The notes under the pieces: model-generated | The model's database searches: none | What the model was told of the DNA's origin: nothing | Seen by the model: only the letters and a program-made list of their open reading frames with translations | In this document: positions 16,308 to 24,411 of the stretch, piece after piece | How positions within the stretch are numbered: position 1 is the stretch's first letter | How the letters are laid out: each line of letters opens with the position of its first letter | NCBI GenBank assembly: GCA_022574255.1 | Contig: JACZSK010000014.1 | Coordinates: forward strand, 1 to 41,165 | Length of the DNA: 41,165 bases | Reading direction: 5' to 3' | Source of the DNA: Pseudomonadota bacterium | GTDB lineage: Bacteria > Pseudomonadota > Alphaproteobacteria > Sphingomonadales > SMXR01 | Made by a program: the position numbers and the translations under genes

Positions 16308-17471
16308 TCAGTATGAGCGCGGCAGGCCGAAGCTCTCGGCGATCTGGTTGCGGGCCATCTCGTTGCTGACCGGCCCAATGCGCAACAGGCGTGAATCGCG
16401 CCAATAGCGTTGCATATCTGTTTCAGCGGAATAACCCATTCCCCCCAGTATCTGAATCCCGAGATCGGCAGCCTTGCCGACATATTCGGAGCAGATTGTT
16501 TTTACCATGGCGGACTCAATAGCGCTGGGGCGGCCTTGAGCCTGCAGGGCGGCAGTATAATGCACCATCAACTCCGCTTGTTTCTGCCACATGGCCATAT
16601 CGGCGAGATAATGCTGCAGCACCTGGAACTGCCCGATGGGCTTGCCAAAGGCGTGGCGGGTCTTCATATGTTCGACAGCGTCTTCGATAACCCCGTCGAG
16701 CATCCCCAGACAGGTGGCCGCGTTGATCAGGCGCTCGTTATTCAGGGTCTTGGTCGACTGATACCAGCCCTTGCCCTCCTCCCCGAGCAGCAAGTCATCG
16801 GGCACGAAAACGTTTTCCAAATGTACGGAACAAGAACTCACCGCCCGCATTCCCAGCTTGGGCATCTCGGTCATGCTGATACCTTCGCTGTTGGTTGGCA
16901 CAAAAAAGATAGAAACACCGTCAGCGCGTTTGGCCACATCCTTGTCGCTGCGCGCCATCAGCAGGAGATAATCGGCCACGTTGGCGAGGGTGCTCCAGAT
17001 TTTCTCACCATTGATAATCCAGCCGCCATCCGTTTTTGTCGCGCTGGTTTTCATCCCGCCCAAGAGGTCGGTTCCACCGCCCGGCTCGGAGTAACTCATG
17101 GCGGTCTTGAGTTCCCCGGTGGCGATTTTGGGCAGGAAAAGGCGCTTCTGTTCCTCGGAACCGCAAAATTCGATGGCCTTGCTGCCGGAAAAGGAGGTGA
17201 CGCCCCAAATCCATGCCAGGCCGGCGGCGGTGCGGGAAAGCTCTCGGGCAAACAGCGCCTGGGTGACGATGCTGCCACCCTGACCACCATATTCTTCCGC
17301 TATGCCTATGCCATGGGCGCCGTATGCAACAAGCTTGTCCCAAAATTCATCGGGAAACTCGTGTTCCCTGCGCTCCAGGTCCCGGCACCAGTCCTTGGGA
17401 AATTCCTTATCCACCCATTTTCGCGTCATATCGCGAAACATCTGGTCTTCTTCACTCAGTTCCAGGTTCAT
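16308..17471 (-). CDS. Acyl-CoA dehydrogenase
   Basis: A 387-residue FAD enzyme introducing an alpha,beta double bond in an acyl-CoA. The three domains are in order: N-terminal helices with GAHGIGIAEEYGGQGG; the beta domain with AMSYSEPGGGTDL and WIINGEKIWSTLANVADYLLL; and the C-terminal helices with TRHAFGKPIGQFQVLQHYLADMAM and ILGGMGYSAETDMQRYWRDSRLLRIGPVSNEMARN. The position of the usual catalytic Glu near the end falls in SNEM. The LRIGPVSNEM ending marks a subgroup distinct from short-chain dehydrogenases with YEGTSE. It is transcribed divergently from FO synthase with an operator in the middle of the gap. Its ribosome site is GGCGGGA. Confidence 0.92.
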   Translation of the reverse strand: MNLELSEEDQMFRDMTRKWVDKEFPKDWCRDLERREHEFPDEFWDKLVAYGAHGIGIAEEYGGQGGSIVTQALFARELSRTAAGLAWIWGVTSFSGSKAIEFCGSEEQKRLFLPKIATGELKTAMSYSEPGGGTDLLGGMKTSATKTDGGWIINGEKIWSTLANVADYLLLMARSDKDVAKRADGVSIFFVPTNSEGISMTEMPKLGMRAVSSCSVHLENVFVPDDLLLGEEGKGWYQSTKTLNNERLINAATCLGMLDGVIEDAVEHMKTRHAFGKPIGQFQVLQHYLADMAMWQKQAELMVHYTAALQAQGRPSAIESAMVKTICSEYVGKAADLGIQILGGMGYSAETDMQRYWRDSRLLRIGPVSNEMARNQIAESFGLPRSY

Positions 17472-17598
17472 TTTCCCGCCTTAAATATTGCCTTTAGAGA
17501 CATTGCCGCCAACACTCCCGGCTGGAAAGGTTCGCGACAAGGCCTACATACTGGTCTGGCTTCTTAGCAGGTTGCAGCGTCAATTCACCTAGAGTATC

Positions 17599-17613
17599 TT
17601 GAACAATATTCAA
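17599..17613. promoter_or_regulatory. Operator palindrome TTGAA-N5-TTCAA, site 4 (acd/fbiC)
   Basis: TTGAACAATATTCAA, flanked by C on the left and A on the right, matches the shared consensus YTTGAAnnnTATTCAAA. It is almost exactly central between the divergent starts: 127 bp from the acyl-CoA dehydrogenase ATG at 17471 and 130 bp from the FO synthase ATG at 17744. Confidence 0.7.
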
Positions 17614-17743
17614 AGTCGCGCAAAGAAGCGGATTTCCGGTCACCGACAGTGTGCCAGCATTGACTGGAAGGCAGGCGAACGAATATCCGGTATAATGAAA
17701 AGGGACGCCTGGGCCAGATGAGTGCTGCGATCCCGGAGAGAAG

Positions 17744-20167
17744 ATGAACAAGCTTCTACGCAAGACGGAAAACCCGACTGACCGGGATACCGCAGGCCAT
17801 AGCGGTCTGCTGGAAGCGAATCTCGAGAATTCGCACGCCCTTCTTGCCGCCGCATCCAGCCTTCGGGACAGCGGCCATGGAAATCTTGTTACCTATTCCC
17901 CCAAGGTTTTTGTGCCGTTGACTCACCTGTGCCGGGATGTCTGCCATTACTGCACCTTTGCCCAGACGCCGGGAAAGCTGGATGATGCCTATCTCTCGCC
18001 CGAGCAGGTTCTGGGGATCGCCAGGACGGGTGCTGCCAAAGGCTGCCACGAGGTGCTGTTCACGCTCGGGGACAAGCCCGAACTGCGCTACGCGGCAGCA
18101 CGTAAAGCCCTCGACAAGTTGGGTTACACGACGACGATCGACTATCTTGAGGCCATGTGCCGGCTTGTTCTGGATGAGACCGGCCTGCTGCCCCACGTCA
18201 ATCCCGGAATCGTCACCGGCGAACAGCTGGACCGGTTGCGCGCGGTGTCGGTATCCCAGGGCCTGATGCTGGAATCCGTCTCCGAGCGGCTCTGCGAAAA
18301 GGGCCAGCCCCATTATGGTTCCCCGGACAAGCGCCCCGCCGAGCGGCTGAAAGTTCTCGAATTGGCCGGCGAACGCCGCATTCCCTTTACCACGGGCATT
18401 CTAATTGGCATTGGCGAAACCCGGGAAGAACGGCTGGAGGCCCTGAGGGCCATCCGCGATATTCATGACCGCCATGGCCATATCCAGGAGATCATCATCC
18501 AGGCCTTTCAGCCCAAGCCGGGCACCAGAATGGTGGACCATGAACCACCCGGCTTCGACGACCTGATGTGGACGATCGCCGCTGCCAGGCTTCTGCTCGG
18601 ACCGGATATGAACATCCAGGCGCCACCCAACCTGTCATCGAAGACCTATCCCGATCTGATTTCCGCCGGGATCAATGATTGGGGTGGCGTTTCTCCGGTA
18701 ACCCCGGATTACGTCAATCCGGAAGCGCCCTGGCCGGATATCGAAAGCCTGCGCGAGAGCACCGGCTCGAAGGGCAAGATTCTCGCCCCGCGGCTGGCCC
18801 TCTATCCCGAATATATCAGCGATCTTGAAAAATGGACCGACCCCGCTCTGCGCCCCCACGTACTGAAGCGTATCGACGCTGGTGGCTTGGCCCGCGACGG
18901 AATATGGATAACCGGCCAGCCCGGCATTGGCAAAGCCGAGCAGGCGGTCCTGCGGCGGACGGCACCAAAGGCATCCGGGGGCATCGACGCAATCCTCGAG
19001 CGGTCAATGGCGGGCGATGCGCTGGACGAGGAAAATATTGTCCGCCTGTTCCAGGCCCGCGACGGAGAAGCCGGGGCTGTAATGAGGGCTGCCGATCAAT
19101 TACGAGCCGAGATGGCTGGAGAGGAAGTTACCTTCGTCGTCACCCGAAATATCAATTACACCAATGTCTGTACCTACCGCTGCGGCTTCTGCGCCTTCTC
19201 GAAGGGCAGGGGCGCGGAATCCCTGCGCGGCAAGCCCTATGACCTGACGCTTGAGGAAATTGTCCGGCGGACCGTCGAGGCGCGCGAGCGCGGCGCCACC
19301 GAGGTATGCCTGCAGGGCGGCATCCACCCGGACTATACCGGCAAGACCTATCTGGCGATCCTGAAAGCTATCAAGGACGCGGTGCCCGACATGCACGTTC
19401 ATGCCTTTTCGCCGCTGGAAATTTTCTCCGGTGCCGCGTCTCTTGGCTTGCCGGTTCGCCAGTTTCTGGAGACCCTGCGCGATGCCGGGTTGGGGTCCCT
19501 GCCGGGAACCGCCGCCGAGATACTCGTGGACGACGTTCGCCAGGTGATCTGCCCCGACAAGCTGAATACCGCCGAATGGCTGATGGTCATGGAAGCAGCG
19601 CATGGCGTGGGCCTTAAAACCACGGCAACCATCATGTTCGGGCATGTGGACAGCTACCGGGATTGGGCCCGGCATCTGCTCACCCTCCGCGCCCTTCAGG
19701 AGAAAACCGGCGGCTTCACGGAATTCGTGCCGCTGCCGTTCGTCGCCCGGGAGGCCCCTCTTTTCAAGCTGGGCCGGGCACGGCGGGGACCGACGCTGAG
19801 AGAAGCCCTGCTCATGCATGCCGTGGCGCGGCTGGCTCTGCACCCGCTGATCCCAAATATTCAGGTCTCCTGGACCAAGATGGGTCCGCAGGCGGTCGAG
19901 ATGGCCCTTCGCGCCGGAGTCAACGACCTTGGCGGCACCCTGATGAATGAATCCATCTCGCGGGCGGCGGGTAGCGAATTCGGCCAGGAACTGCCCGCGC
20001 CGGAAATGGCGCGGTTCGCCGCCAGGGTCGGGCGCCCCATTCGGCAACGCACGACATTATACGGTGAAGTGGCGGAGAATGACCGTAGCGGGAACCGTAA
20101 TTTTCCGCCCCTTCAGCCCTCCATCGACATTCCCGCCGGGAAGTATTCGAATATCGTCGTTGATTGA
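17744..20167 (+). CDS. fbiC: FO synthase, fused CofG-CofH (7,8-didemethyl-8-hydroxy-5-deazariboflavin synthase)
   Basis: An 807-residue double radical-SAM enzyme that joins tyrosine and 5-amino-6-ribitylaminouracil to make FO, the chromophore of coenzyme F420. The N-terminal half is CofG: the cluster motif is Cys63, Cys67 and Cys70 in HLCRDVCHYCTFAQTP, followed by CHEVLFTLGDKPE and NPGIVTGEQL. The C-terminal half is CofH: Cys476, Cys480 and Cys483 in NYTNVCTYRCGFCAFSKG, then EVCLQGGIHPDYTG, LPGTAAEILVDDVR and GHVDSYRDWARHL. The order and length match actinobacterial FbiC (about 850). The start has GGAGAGAAG just upstream. No other F420 genes (CofC, CofD, CofE) lie in the window, so FO may be finished elsewhere. 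It is convergent with the KorAB-FrhB operon. Confidence 0.95.
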   Translation: MNKLLRKTENPTDRDTAGHSGLLEANLENSHALLAAASSLRDSGHGNLVTYSPKVFVPLTHLCRDVCHYCTFAQTPGKLDDAYLSPEQVLGIARTGAAKGCHEVLFTLGDKPELRYAAARKALDKLGYTTTIDYLEAMCRLVLDETGLLPHVNPGIVTGEQLDRLRAVSVSQGLMLESVSERLCEKGQPHYGSPDKRPAERLKVLELAGERRIPFTTGILIGIGETREERLEALRAIRDIHDRHGHIQEIIIQAFQPKPGTRMVDHEPPGFDDLMWTIAAARLLLGPDMNIQAPPNLSSKTYPDLISAGINDWGGVSPVTPDYVNPEAPWPDIESLRESTGSKGKILAPRLALYPEYISDLEKWTDPALRPHVLKRIDAGGLARDGIWITGQPGIGKAEQAVLRRTAPKASGGIDAILERSMAGDALDEENIVRLFQARDGEAGAVMRAADQLRAEMAGEEVTFVVTRNINYTNVCTYRCGFCAFSKGRGAESLRGKPYDLTLEEIVRRTVEARERGATEVCLQGGIHPDYTGKTYLAILKAIKDAVPDMHVHAFSPLEIFSGAASLGLPVRQFLETLRDAGLGSLPGTAAEILVDDVRQVICPDKLNTAEWLMVMEAAHGVGLKTTATIMFGHVDSYRDWARHLLTLRALQEKTGGFTEFVPLPFVAREAPLFKLGRARRGPTLREALLMHAVARLALHPLIPNIQVSWTKMGPQAVEMALRAGVNDLGGTLMNESISRAAGSEFGQELPAPEMARFAARVGRPIRQRTTLYGEVAENDRSGNRNFPPLQPSIDIPAGKYSNIVVD

Positions 20168-20200
20168 CGGGCTTTCAGGCGGCGCCGCGCCGCACAAACA

Positions 20201-21064
20201 TTACACCCGGCAGTTTTCCAGAATAGCGTCCAGTTTGGGGCGGTGCTCCGATATATCGCTGTCGATCTGGGCGATGGGTCTCGCGCCCTCTTCCAACAGC
20301 GCTTTTTCCAGCGTCGGATGGTCACCCTGGTAGATCACACCTGTCGGGATGCGGTGATCATCTTTCAATTTCATACAGGTTGTGAAAGCCAGAGTCCTGT
20401 CACTGGCATCGTAGTCGGCATCCTTGTCAAGGTCGTGAACCATGGCCTCCCACAGGGGATAAGTGTCGTTGTAAGTGACGCATGGCGAAAGCACTTCAAG
20501 AAATGCGAAGCCCCTGCCCGACCGGGCATGCTCAAGTGCCTTGATGGTTAATTCATTGAGCTGCTCCGGCGCACCGGCAAAGCCGCGAGCAAGAAAAGTC
20601 GAGCTGCCGATAGACAGGCCCAGCGTTATGGCATCGAGGGCGTCTTCCCCCGGCGCCCAGTCGGGCGCGTCCTTTGTCGGCGAATCCTGGCCCTTGGTCA
20701 GGCCATAGGTGCCATTGTTCATGACAATATAGACAAGCGAGGGGTTCCGTTTCAGGGTATGGACAAAATGCCCGACGCCGATGGCATAGCCGTCGCCATC
20801 GCCGCCCGACGCGATAACCGTAAGAGCGGGGTTGGCGAGGGCCGTGCCAATTGCTGTAGGCAAAACCCGGCCGTGCATGGCGTGATACCCGTAGGTTCCC
20901 AGGTTATTCTGAATCGATCCCGAACAACCGATCCCGGCAAGAATCATTGTTTCGTGCGGCTGAATATCAAGGGTTTTCAGGGCATATTTCAGCGCGCCCT
21001 GAACGCCAAAATGTCCACAGCCGGCACACCATATCGGTTGGTTTGGCTTGTAATTCGTCGTCAT
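20201..21064 (-). CDS. korB: 2-oxoacid:acceptor oxidoreductase, beta subunit (TPP-binding)
   Basis: A 287-residue subunit of a CoA-acylating 2-oxoacid:ferredoxin-type oxidoreductase. The TPP/Mg segment is GGDGDGYAIG (88-96) with MNNGTYGLTKGQ further on. The [4Fe-4S] cysteines are Cys13, Cys16 (WCAGCGHFG), Cys47 (GIGCSGS) and the later Cys in SPCVTYND. The size is close to KorB/OorB or PorB-like proteins (about 280-340). The start overlaps the alpha stop by 4 bases. Which 2-oxoacid is used cannot be read directly; 2-oxoglutarate-type enzymes share this subunit architecture, and an alternative is pyruvate or a branched acid from substrate breakdown. Confidence 0.93.
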   Translation of the reverse strand: MTTNYKPNQPIWCAGCGHFGVQGALKYALKTLDIQPHETMILAGIGCSGSIQNNLGTYGYHAMHGRVLPTAIGTALANPALTVIASGGDGDGYAIGVGHFVHTLKRNPSLVYIVMNNGTYGLTKGQDSPTKDAPDWAPGEDALDAITLGLSIGSSTFLARGFAGAPEQLNELTIKALEHARSGRGFAFLEVLSPCVTYNDTYPLWEAMVHDLDKDADYDASDRTLAFTTCMKLKDDHRIPTGVIYQGDHPTLEKALLEEGARPIAQIDSDISEHRPKLDAILENCRV

Positions 21065-22863
21065 CGGGCTCTCTCCTTTTCCAGGATTGCCGCGACCAGT
21101 TCTGCCACACTCATTGGTACGCCATCATATTTCAGAATGCTCTGCATCTTTTGAGCGGGGGCACCAGCAGACTTCAGGAGCTGCGCCAACTGACCGCTCT
21201 TATTGAGTTCGACAACATAAACTCTATCGCAGTTTTTGACAAAATCCACCGTGTCGTCAAGAAGAGGCCACAACGTACGGGGCCGGTGGCAAATCAGGAT
21301 CGTCCCCTGTTCCGCCAGGCGCTCACGGGCCTCGGCAAGAACATCCCCCACCATGCCAACGCAGACCACACCAACTTCCGCCTGCTCATCGCCCCACTCA
21401 TATGCGCCCGGCAGTCTATGCCGGATACTGTCAATCTTGCGAGCGCGTTTGTCGACCATCGCTATGCGGTTTGCCGGATCGGTTGAAACCTGCCCCCATT
21501 CGTTGCGCTCGTTGCCGGTCATCAAGCCCATGCCCTCGGGTTGCCCGGGGATCGCCCAGGGCGAGATGCCGTCTTCGGTTATCGCGTAGCGGCGGTATTC
21601 ACCGAGCTTGGATATTTCAGCATCGCTCAGTCTCTTGCCGTTATCTATTTCTACCGAATCCAGATCAAACGCCGGCACGGTGTAGGTGAACTGGCACAGG
21701 CCATCCAGGGCGATGTAGATCGGGCATTGGGCAACCTGTGCCAGATTCGTGGCCAGGACCCCATATTCGAAACATTCTTCAGGAGTGCCCGGGCACAAGA
21801 CAACGCGCGGAAAGTCACCCGGGGCGCCCTGGGTCATCAGGCCGATATCGCTCTGCTCGGGCTTGGTCGGCATACCGGTCGATGGCCCGGCGCGCTGGCA
21901 GTCGACGATCACCAGCGGAATCTCTGCCGAACCGCAATGCCCGATACCCTCCTGCATAAGTGCGATGCCCGGACCCGAAGACGCGGTCATGGCTTTTGCA
22001 CCCGCAAGCGAAGCACCAATGACCATATTAATCGCCGCCAGTTCGTCTTCGGCCTGCATCGCCACACCGCCAAATTGGGGAAATCTCTTTCCCAGCCAGT
22101 CCATGATATCCGTGGCCGGTGTAATCGGGTAGCCGGCAAAAAACCGCCCGCCCGCGGCTAGAAACCCGAAAGCCGTCGCCTCGTTGCCGGTAATCATGAT
22201 CCGGTCTTCTTTTTCCAGGCGGGGCAGTTCGATCAAACCGTGATCGGTGGTCATGTCGAGATCGTCGGCGAACGCGAAACCATTCTTCAGGGCGCCAATG
22301 TTTGGCATCAAATCCTCTTCCGACAGTCTGCGAAAGCGATGTTTCAGGCAATCGAGGGCCTCATCGTCCGTGAGCCCCATGACGCGCGACAACACACCGA
22401 AGCCAAAGCAATTCTTGAACAGGTCGCGCCGCAGATCGCGAACCGCAAGTCGACCAAAGGGTACCTCGATCACTCGCGCGGTTGGCGGGAGAATCCCTCC
22501 CGGCAACGGTCCCCTTGAGACATCGTAAATAACGATGCCGTCGTCGGCCACCGACGGCCCGGCCTTCTCGATGGCTTCATCGTCAAACGCCACCAGGATA
22601 TCGAGCTTGTCGCCAAGGCAACCACGGCGAACGGCGGAGCCGCGAAGGATGGCGGCGGCATGCCCGCCCTTGATGCGCGAGGCAATATTGCTGGTGCGAA
22701 AGAGATCAAGGCCGCGCTGCGAAAGGGCCCGGGAGAGAAAAGCGATGACCGTGAGCGAGCCATCTCCACCCTGACCGGCGACCATCACGGTCACGTCGTC
22801 GCGGGCAGTTGTGGCCGAACCACTGCCAGACCCGGCGCTCAGATCTTGGGTGCGGGCGTTCAT
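21061..22863 (-). CDS. korA: 2-oxoacid:acceptor oxidoreductase, fused gamma-alpha subunit
   Basis: A 600-residue subunit. Residues about 24-200 form the gamma domain (VMVAGQGGDGSLTV, FRTSNIASRIKGGHAAAIL), which closes over CoA and the active site. Residues about 222-600 form the alpha domain, with the signature YPITPATD at 245-252, then AEDELAAINMVIGASLAGAKAMTASSGPG and the strongly conserved STGMPTKPEQSD. The gamma-alpha fusion is typical of KorA/KGOR from aerobic bacteria such as Mycobacterium and of archaeal 2-oxoacid enzymes. It overlaps both neighbours by 4 bases (korB downstream, FrhB-type subunit upstream), so the three proteins are made together. Confidence 0.93.
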   Translation of the reverse strand: MNARTQDLSAGSGSGSATTARDDVTVMVAGQGGDGSLTVIAFLSRALSQRGLDLFRTSNIASRIKGGHAAAILRGSAVRRGCLGDKLDILVAFDDEAIEKAGPSVADDGIVIYDVSRGPLPGGILPPTARVIEVPFGRLAVRDLRRDLFKNCFGFGVLSRVMGLTDDEALDCLKHRFRRLSEEDLMPNIGALKNGFAFADDLDMTTDHGLIELPRLEKEDRIMITGNEATAFGFLAAGGRFFAGYPITPATDIMDWLGKRFPQFGGVAMQAEDELAAINMVIGASLAGAKAMTASSGPGIALMQEGIGHCGSAEIPLVIVDCQRAGPSTGMPTKPEQSDIGLMTQGAPGDFPRVVLCPGTPEECFEYGVLATNLAQVAQCPIYIALDGLCQFTYTVPAFDLDSVEIDNGKRLSDAEISKLGEYRRYAITEDGISPWAIPGQPEGMGLMTGNERNEWGQVSTDPANRIAMVDKRARKIDSIRHRLPGAYEWGDEQAEVGVVCVGMVGDVLAEARERLAEQGTILICHRPRTLWPLLDDTVDFVKNCDRVYVVELNKSGQLAQLLKSAGAPAQKMQSILKYDGVPMSVAELVAAILEKERAR

Positions 22864-24266
22864 TCTTCGGATTCCTCATCCGCGGGTGGCGCGCCCGGAC
22901 CGGTCGTATAGAAAGTTTTCGGACACAGGCTGCCCATCGCTTCACGCTCGGCATGGGTTGGCATCTGCGCCGGCAGCGGGCGATTCTTCTTCTTGTTCGC
23001 AGAAAGCTTGTTCATCAGGAACTCACCGCGCGGCTCATCATCGAGCGGTCGCGTTTCAACCCACCCATCCTTCAGCGCCGCCTGAAAGGCCTGGTGGCCC
23101 CGCTTGGTACGGATCAGGGTATAGGTCCAACCATCCAGGCCTATTCCCCCCGCTCCGATATCCGCATTCTCGGCACCATAATCGAGGCAATAGAGACAGG
23201 CGGGGCGGGCAAAATCGCGATATTTCTTCAATGAAATGCTCTTTTCCTCGCCGCCATCGAGGCGGGCGATGACCTTGCCCTTGATATTTATATTCTCGAT
23301 GCTCTTGGGGTCGACTTCGATCATTTCTGCAAGCTTTTCGATGCTCTCATGGGTGAAAGCTTCCGAACAGAACAGACCGAAAACCAGGGTGATATTCTCC
23401 CGGTACCATCTGCTCGACTCCAGACGAATGCTCGAATTCTGCTGCAGCCGGACACCATCCACCTGGCAGGGCACGCCAACAACCGCAAGCGGGCTGACAT
23501 TCTCGCGCATAGCCTCCTGGAGGGCGAGCGTATTGGGGGAGTAGGTGTATCGGGACGCCGCGCAGCTCAGCACTTCCTCGCGGTTCCGCGCCAGTTTCTG
23601 GCGGCCGATTTGCCTGTTATCCGGCAATATGTCACCGAGGATTGCACCGCCCAGCGTGCCCTTCTCAAGCCCGTGCAAAATCAGCGCCGAGACCATGCCG
23701 CCGTCCTGGCCTTTGGCAAGAATTTCGGGGTCGGTGGCGCGGACGTAAAGTCCGTAGGCGTAAGGGCCGTAACCCTCGTCCCTGACCGGCTCCTGGAGCT
23801 CGAGAAAATCAGGGAGATCGTTGTCCGGCGGCCTCAACACCGGGCATACCTCGGCGCAGAGGACACAATTAACGCAGGCCTCCGGGCGCGCATTTACCGG
23901 GTTTTCATCCACGTAATCGAACACGTCGACGGGGCAGATGGCGACGCAGGCCGCGCAGCCGACACATTTGCCCGGCTTGACCACTTCCTCCATGAGCAGG
24001 TCGACCGCCGGGAAACCGCCGCGGTTGAGCTCGGTGCGCCATGAAAAAGCCCATTCGTGCGGATCAGCGCCCTCTTCGAGCAACCCACGAAATCTGGCGA
24101 TAACCTCGCGCGACCTCTCGTCTATTTCCTCTGCCACCAAGTAACGATCCTTTTGCGGAGGCCCGGGCGCTGTTAACCTGCCCCGCCTTGTTACTTCCAA
24201 CTCTTGGGATTGGGCCAGCGTCACTCTAACGCTTACACCTATGCCCATTGAAGGCTTTTGCGACAT
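22860..24266 (-). CDS. Ferredoxin-FrhB fusion, candidate F420-reacting subunit of the 2-oxoacid oxidoreductase
   Basis: A 468-residue protein. After a 95-residue N-terminal extension come two [4Fe-4S] motifs, Cys101/104/107/111 (CVGCAACVAICP) and Cys131/134/137/141 (CVNCVLCAEVCP). Then come the FrhB/FdhB N and C domains, with YGLYVRATDPEILAKGQDGGMVSALILHGLEKG, VGVPCQVDGVR, VFGLFCSEAFT and CLYCLDYGAENADIGAGGIG. In F420-reducing hydrogenase and formate dehydrogenase the FrhB-type subunit holds FAD and passes electrons between iron-sulfur clusters and F420. It is first in the operon with korA and korB. Inference: it replaces soluble ferredoxin and gives a 2-oxoacid:F420 oxidoreductase. A reductase acting on another acceptor is the alternative. 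Confidence 0.9.
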   Translation of the reverse strand: MSQKPSMGIGVSVRVTLAQSQELEVTRRGRLTAPGPPQKDRYLVAEEIDERSREVIARFRGLLEEGADPHEWAFSWRTELNRGGFPAVDLLMEEVVKPGKCVGCAACVAICPVDVFDYVDENPVNARPEACVNCVLCAEVCPVLRPPDNDLPDFLELQEPVRDEGYGPYAYGLYVRATDPEILAKGQDGGMVSALILHGLEKGTLGGAILGDILPDNRQIGRQKLARNREEVLSCAASRYTYSPNTLALQEAMRENVSPLAVVGVPCQVDGVRLQQNSSIRLESSRWYRENITLVFGLFCSEAFTHESIEKLAEMIEVDPKSIENINIKGKVIARLDGGEEKSISLKKYRDFARPACLYCLDYGAENADIGAGGIGLDGWTYTLIRTKRGHQAFQAALKDGWVETRPLDDEPRGEFLMNKLSANKKKNRPLPAQMPTHAEREAMGSLCPKTFYTTGPGAPPADEESEE

Positions 24267-24319
24267 TTTTGCCTGATGACGTTTCTACATCGTCAAAGCC
24301 AGATAGCGATTTTACCACT

Positions 24320-24385
24320 TCGAATAAAAAAAAATCAAGCACGATTGTTTTTATTTTCGACTCCGTAAGCGCGTTTATTTAAACG
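24320..24385. other. AT-rich dyads between the hydratase gene and the frhB-korAB operon
   Basis: The 145-bp gap (24267-24411) holds a long imperfect inverted repeat from TCGAATAAAAA at 24320 to TTTTTATTTTCGA at 24360 around an AAGCAC loop. Read on the minus strand it ends in a T-run, like an intrinsic terminator for the hydratase gene. A second dyad, CGTTTA-TT-TAAACG, lies at 24372-24385. These may separate the two transcripts and hold the promoter or operator of the frhB-korAB operon. The second dyad does not match the shared TTGAA operator. Confidence 0.42.
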
Positions 24386-24411
24386 AGTTTTCACAACTTG
24401 GAGATGGTCCG

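Noticed and set aside
24372-24385. CGTTTATTTAAACG as a fifth copy of the shared operator
   Set aside because: Its arms (CGTTTA/TAAACG, 2-base spacer) do not match TTGAA-N5-TTCAA. It is listed separately as another dyad.
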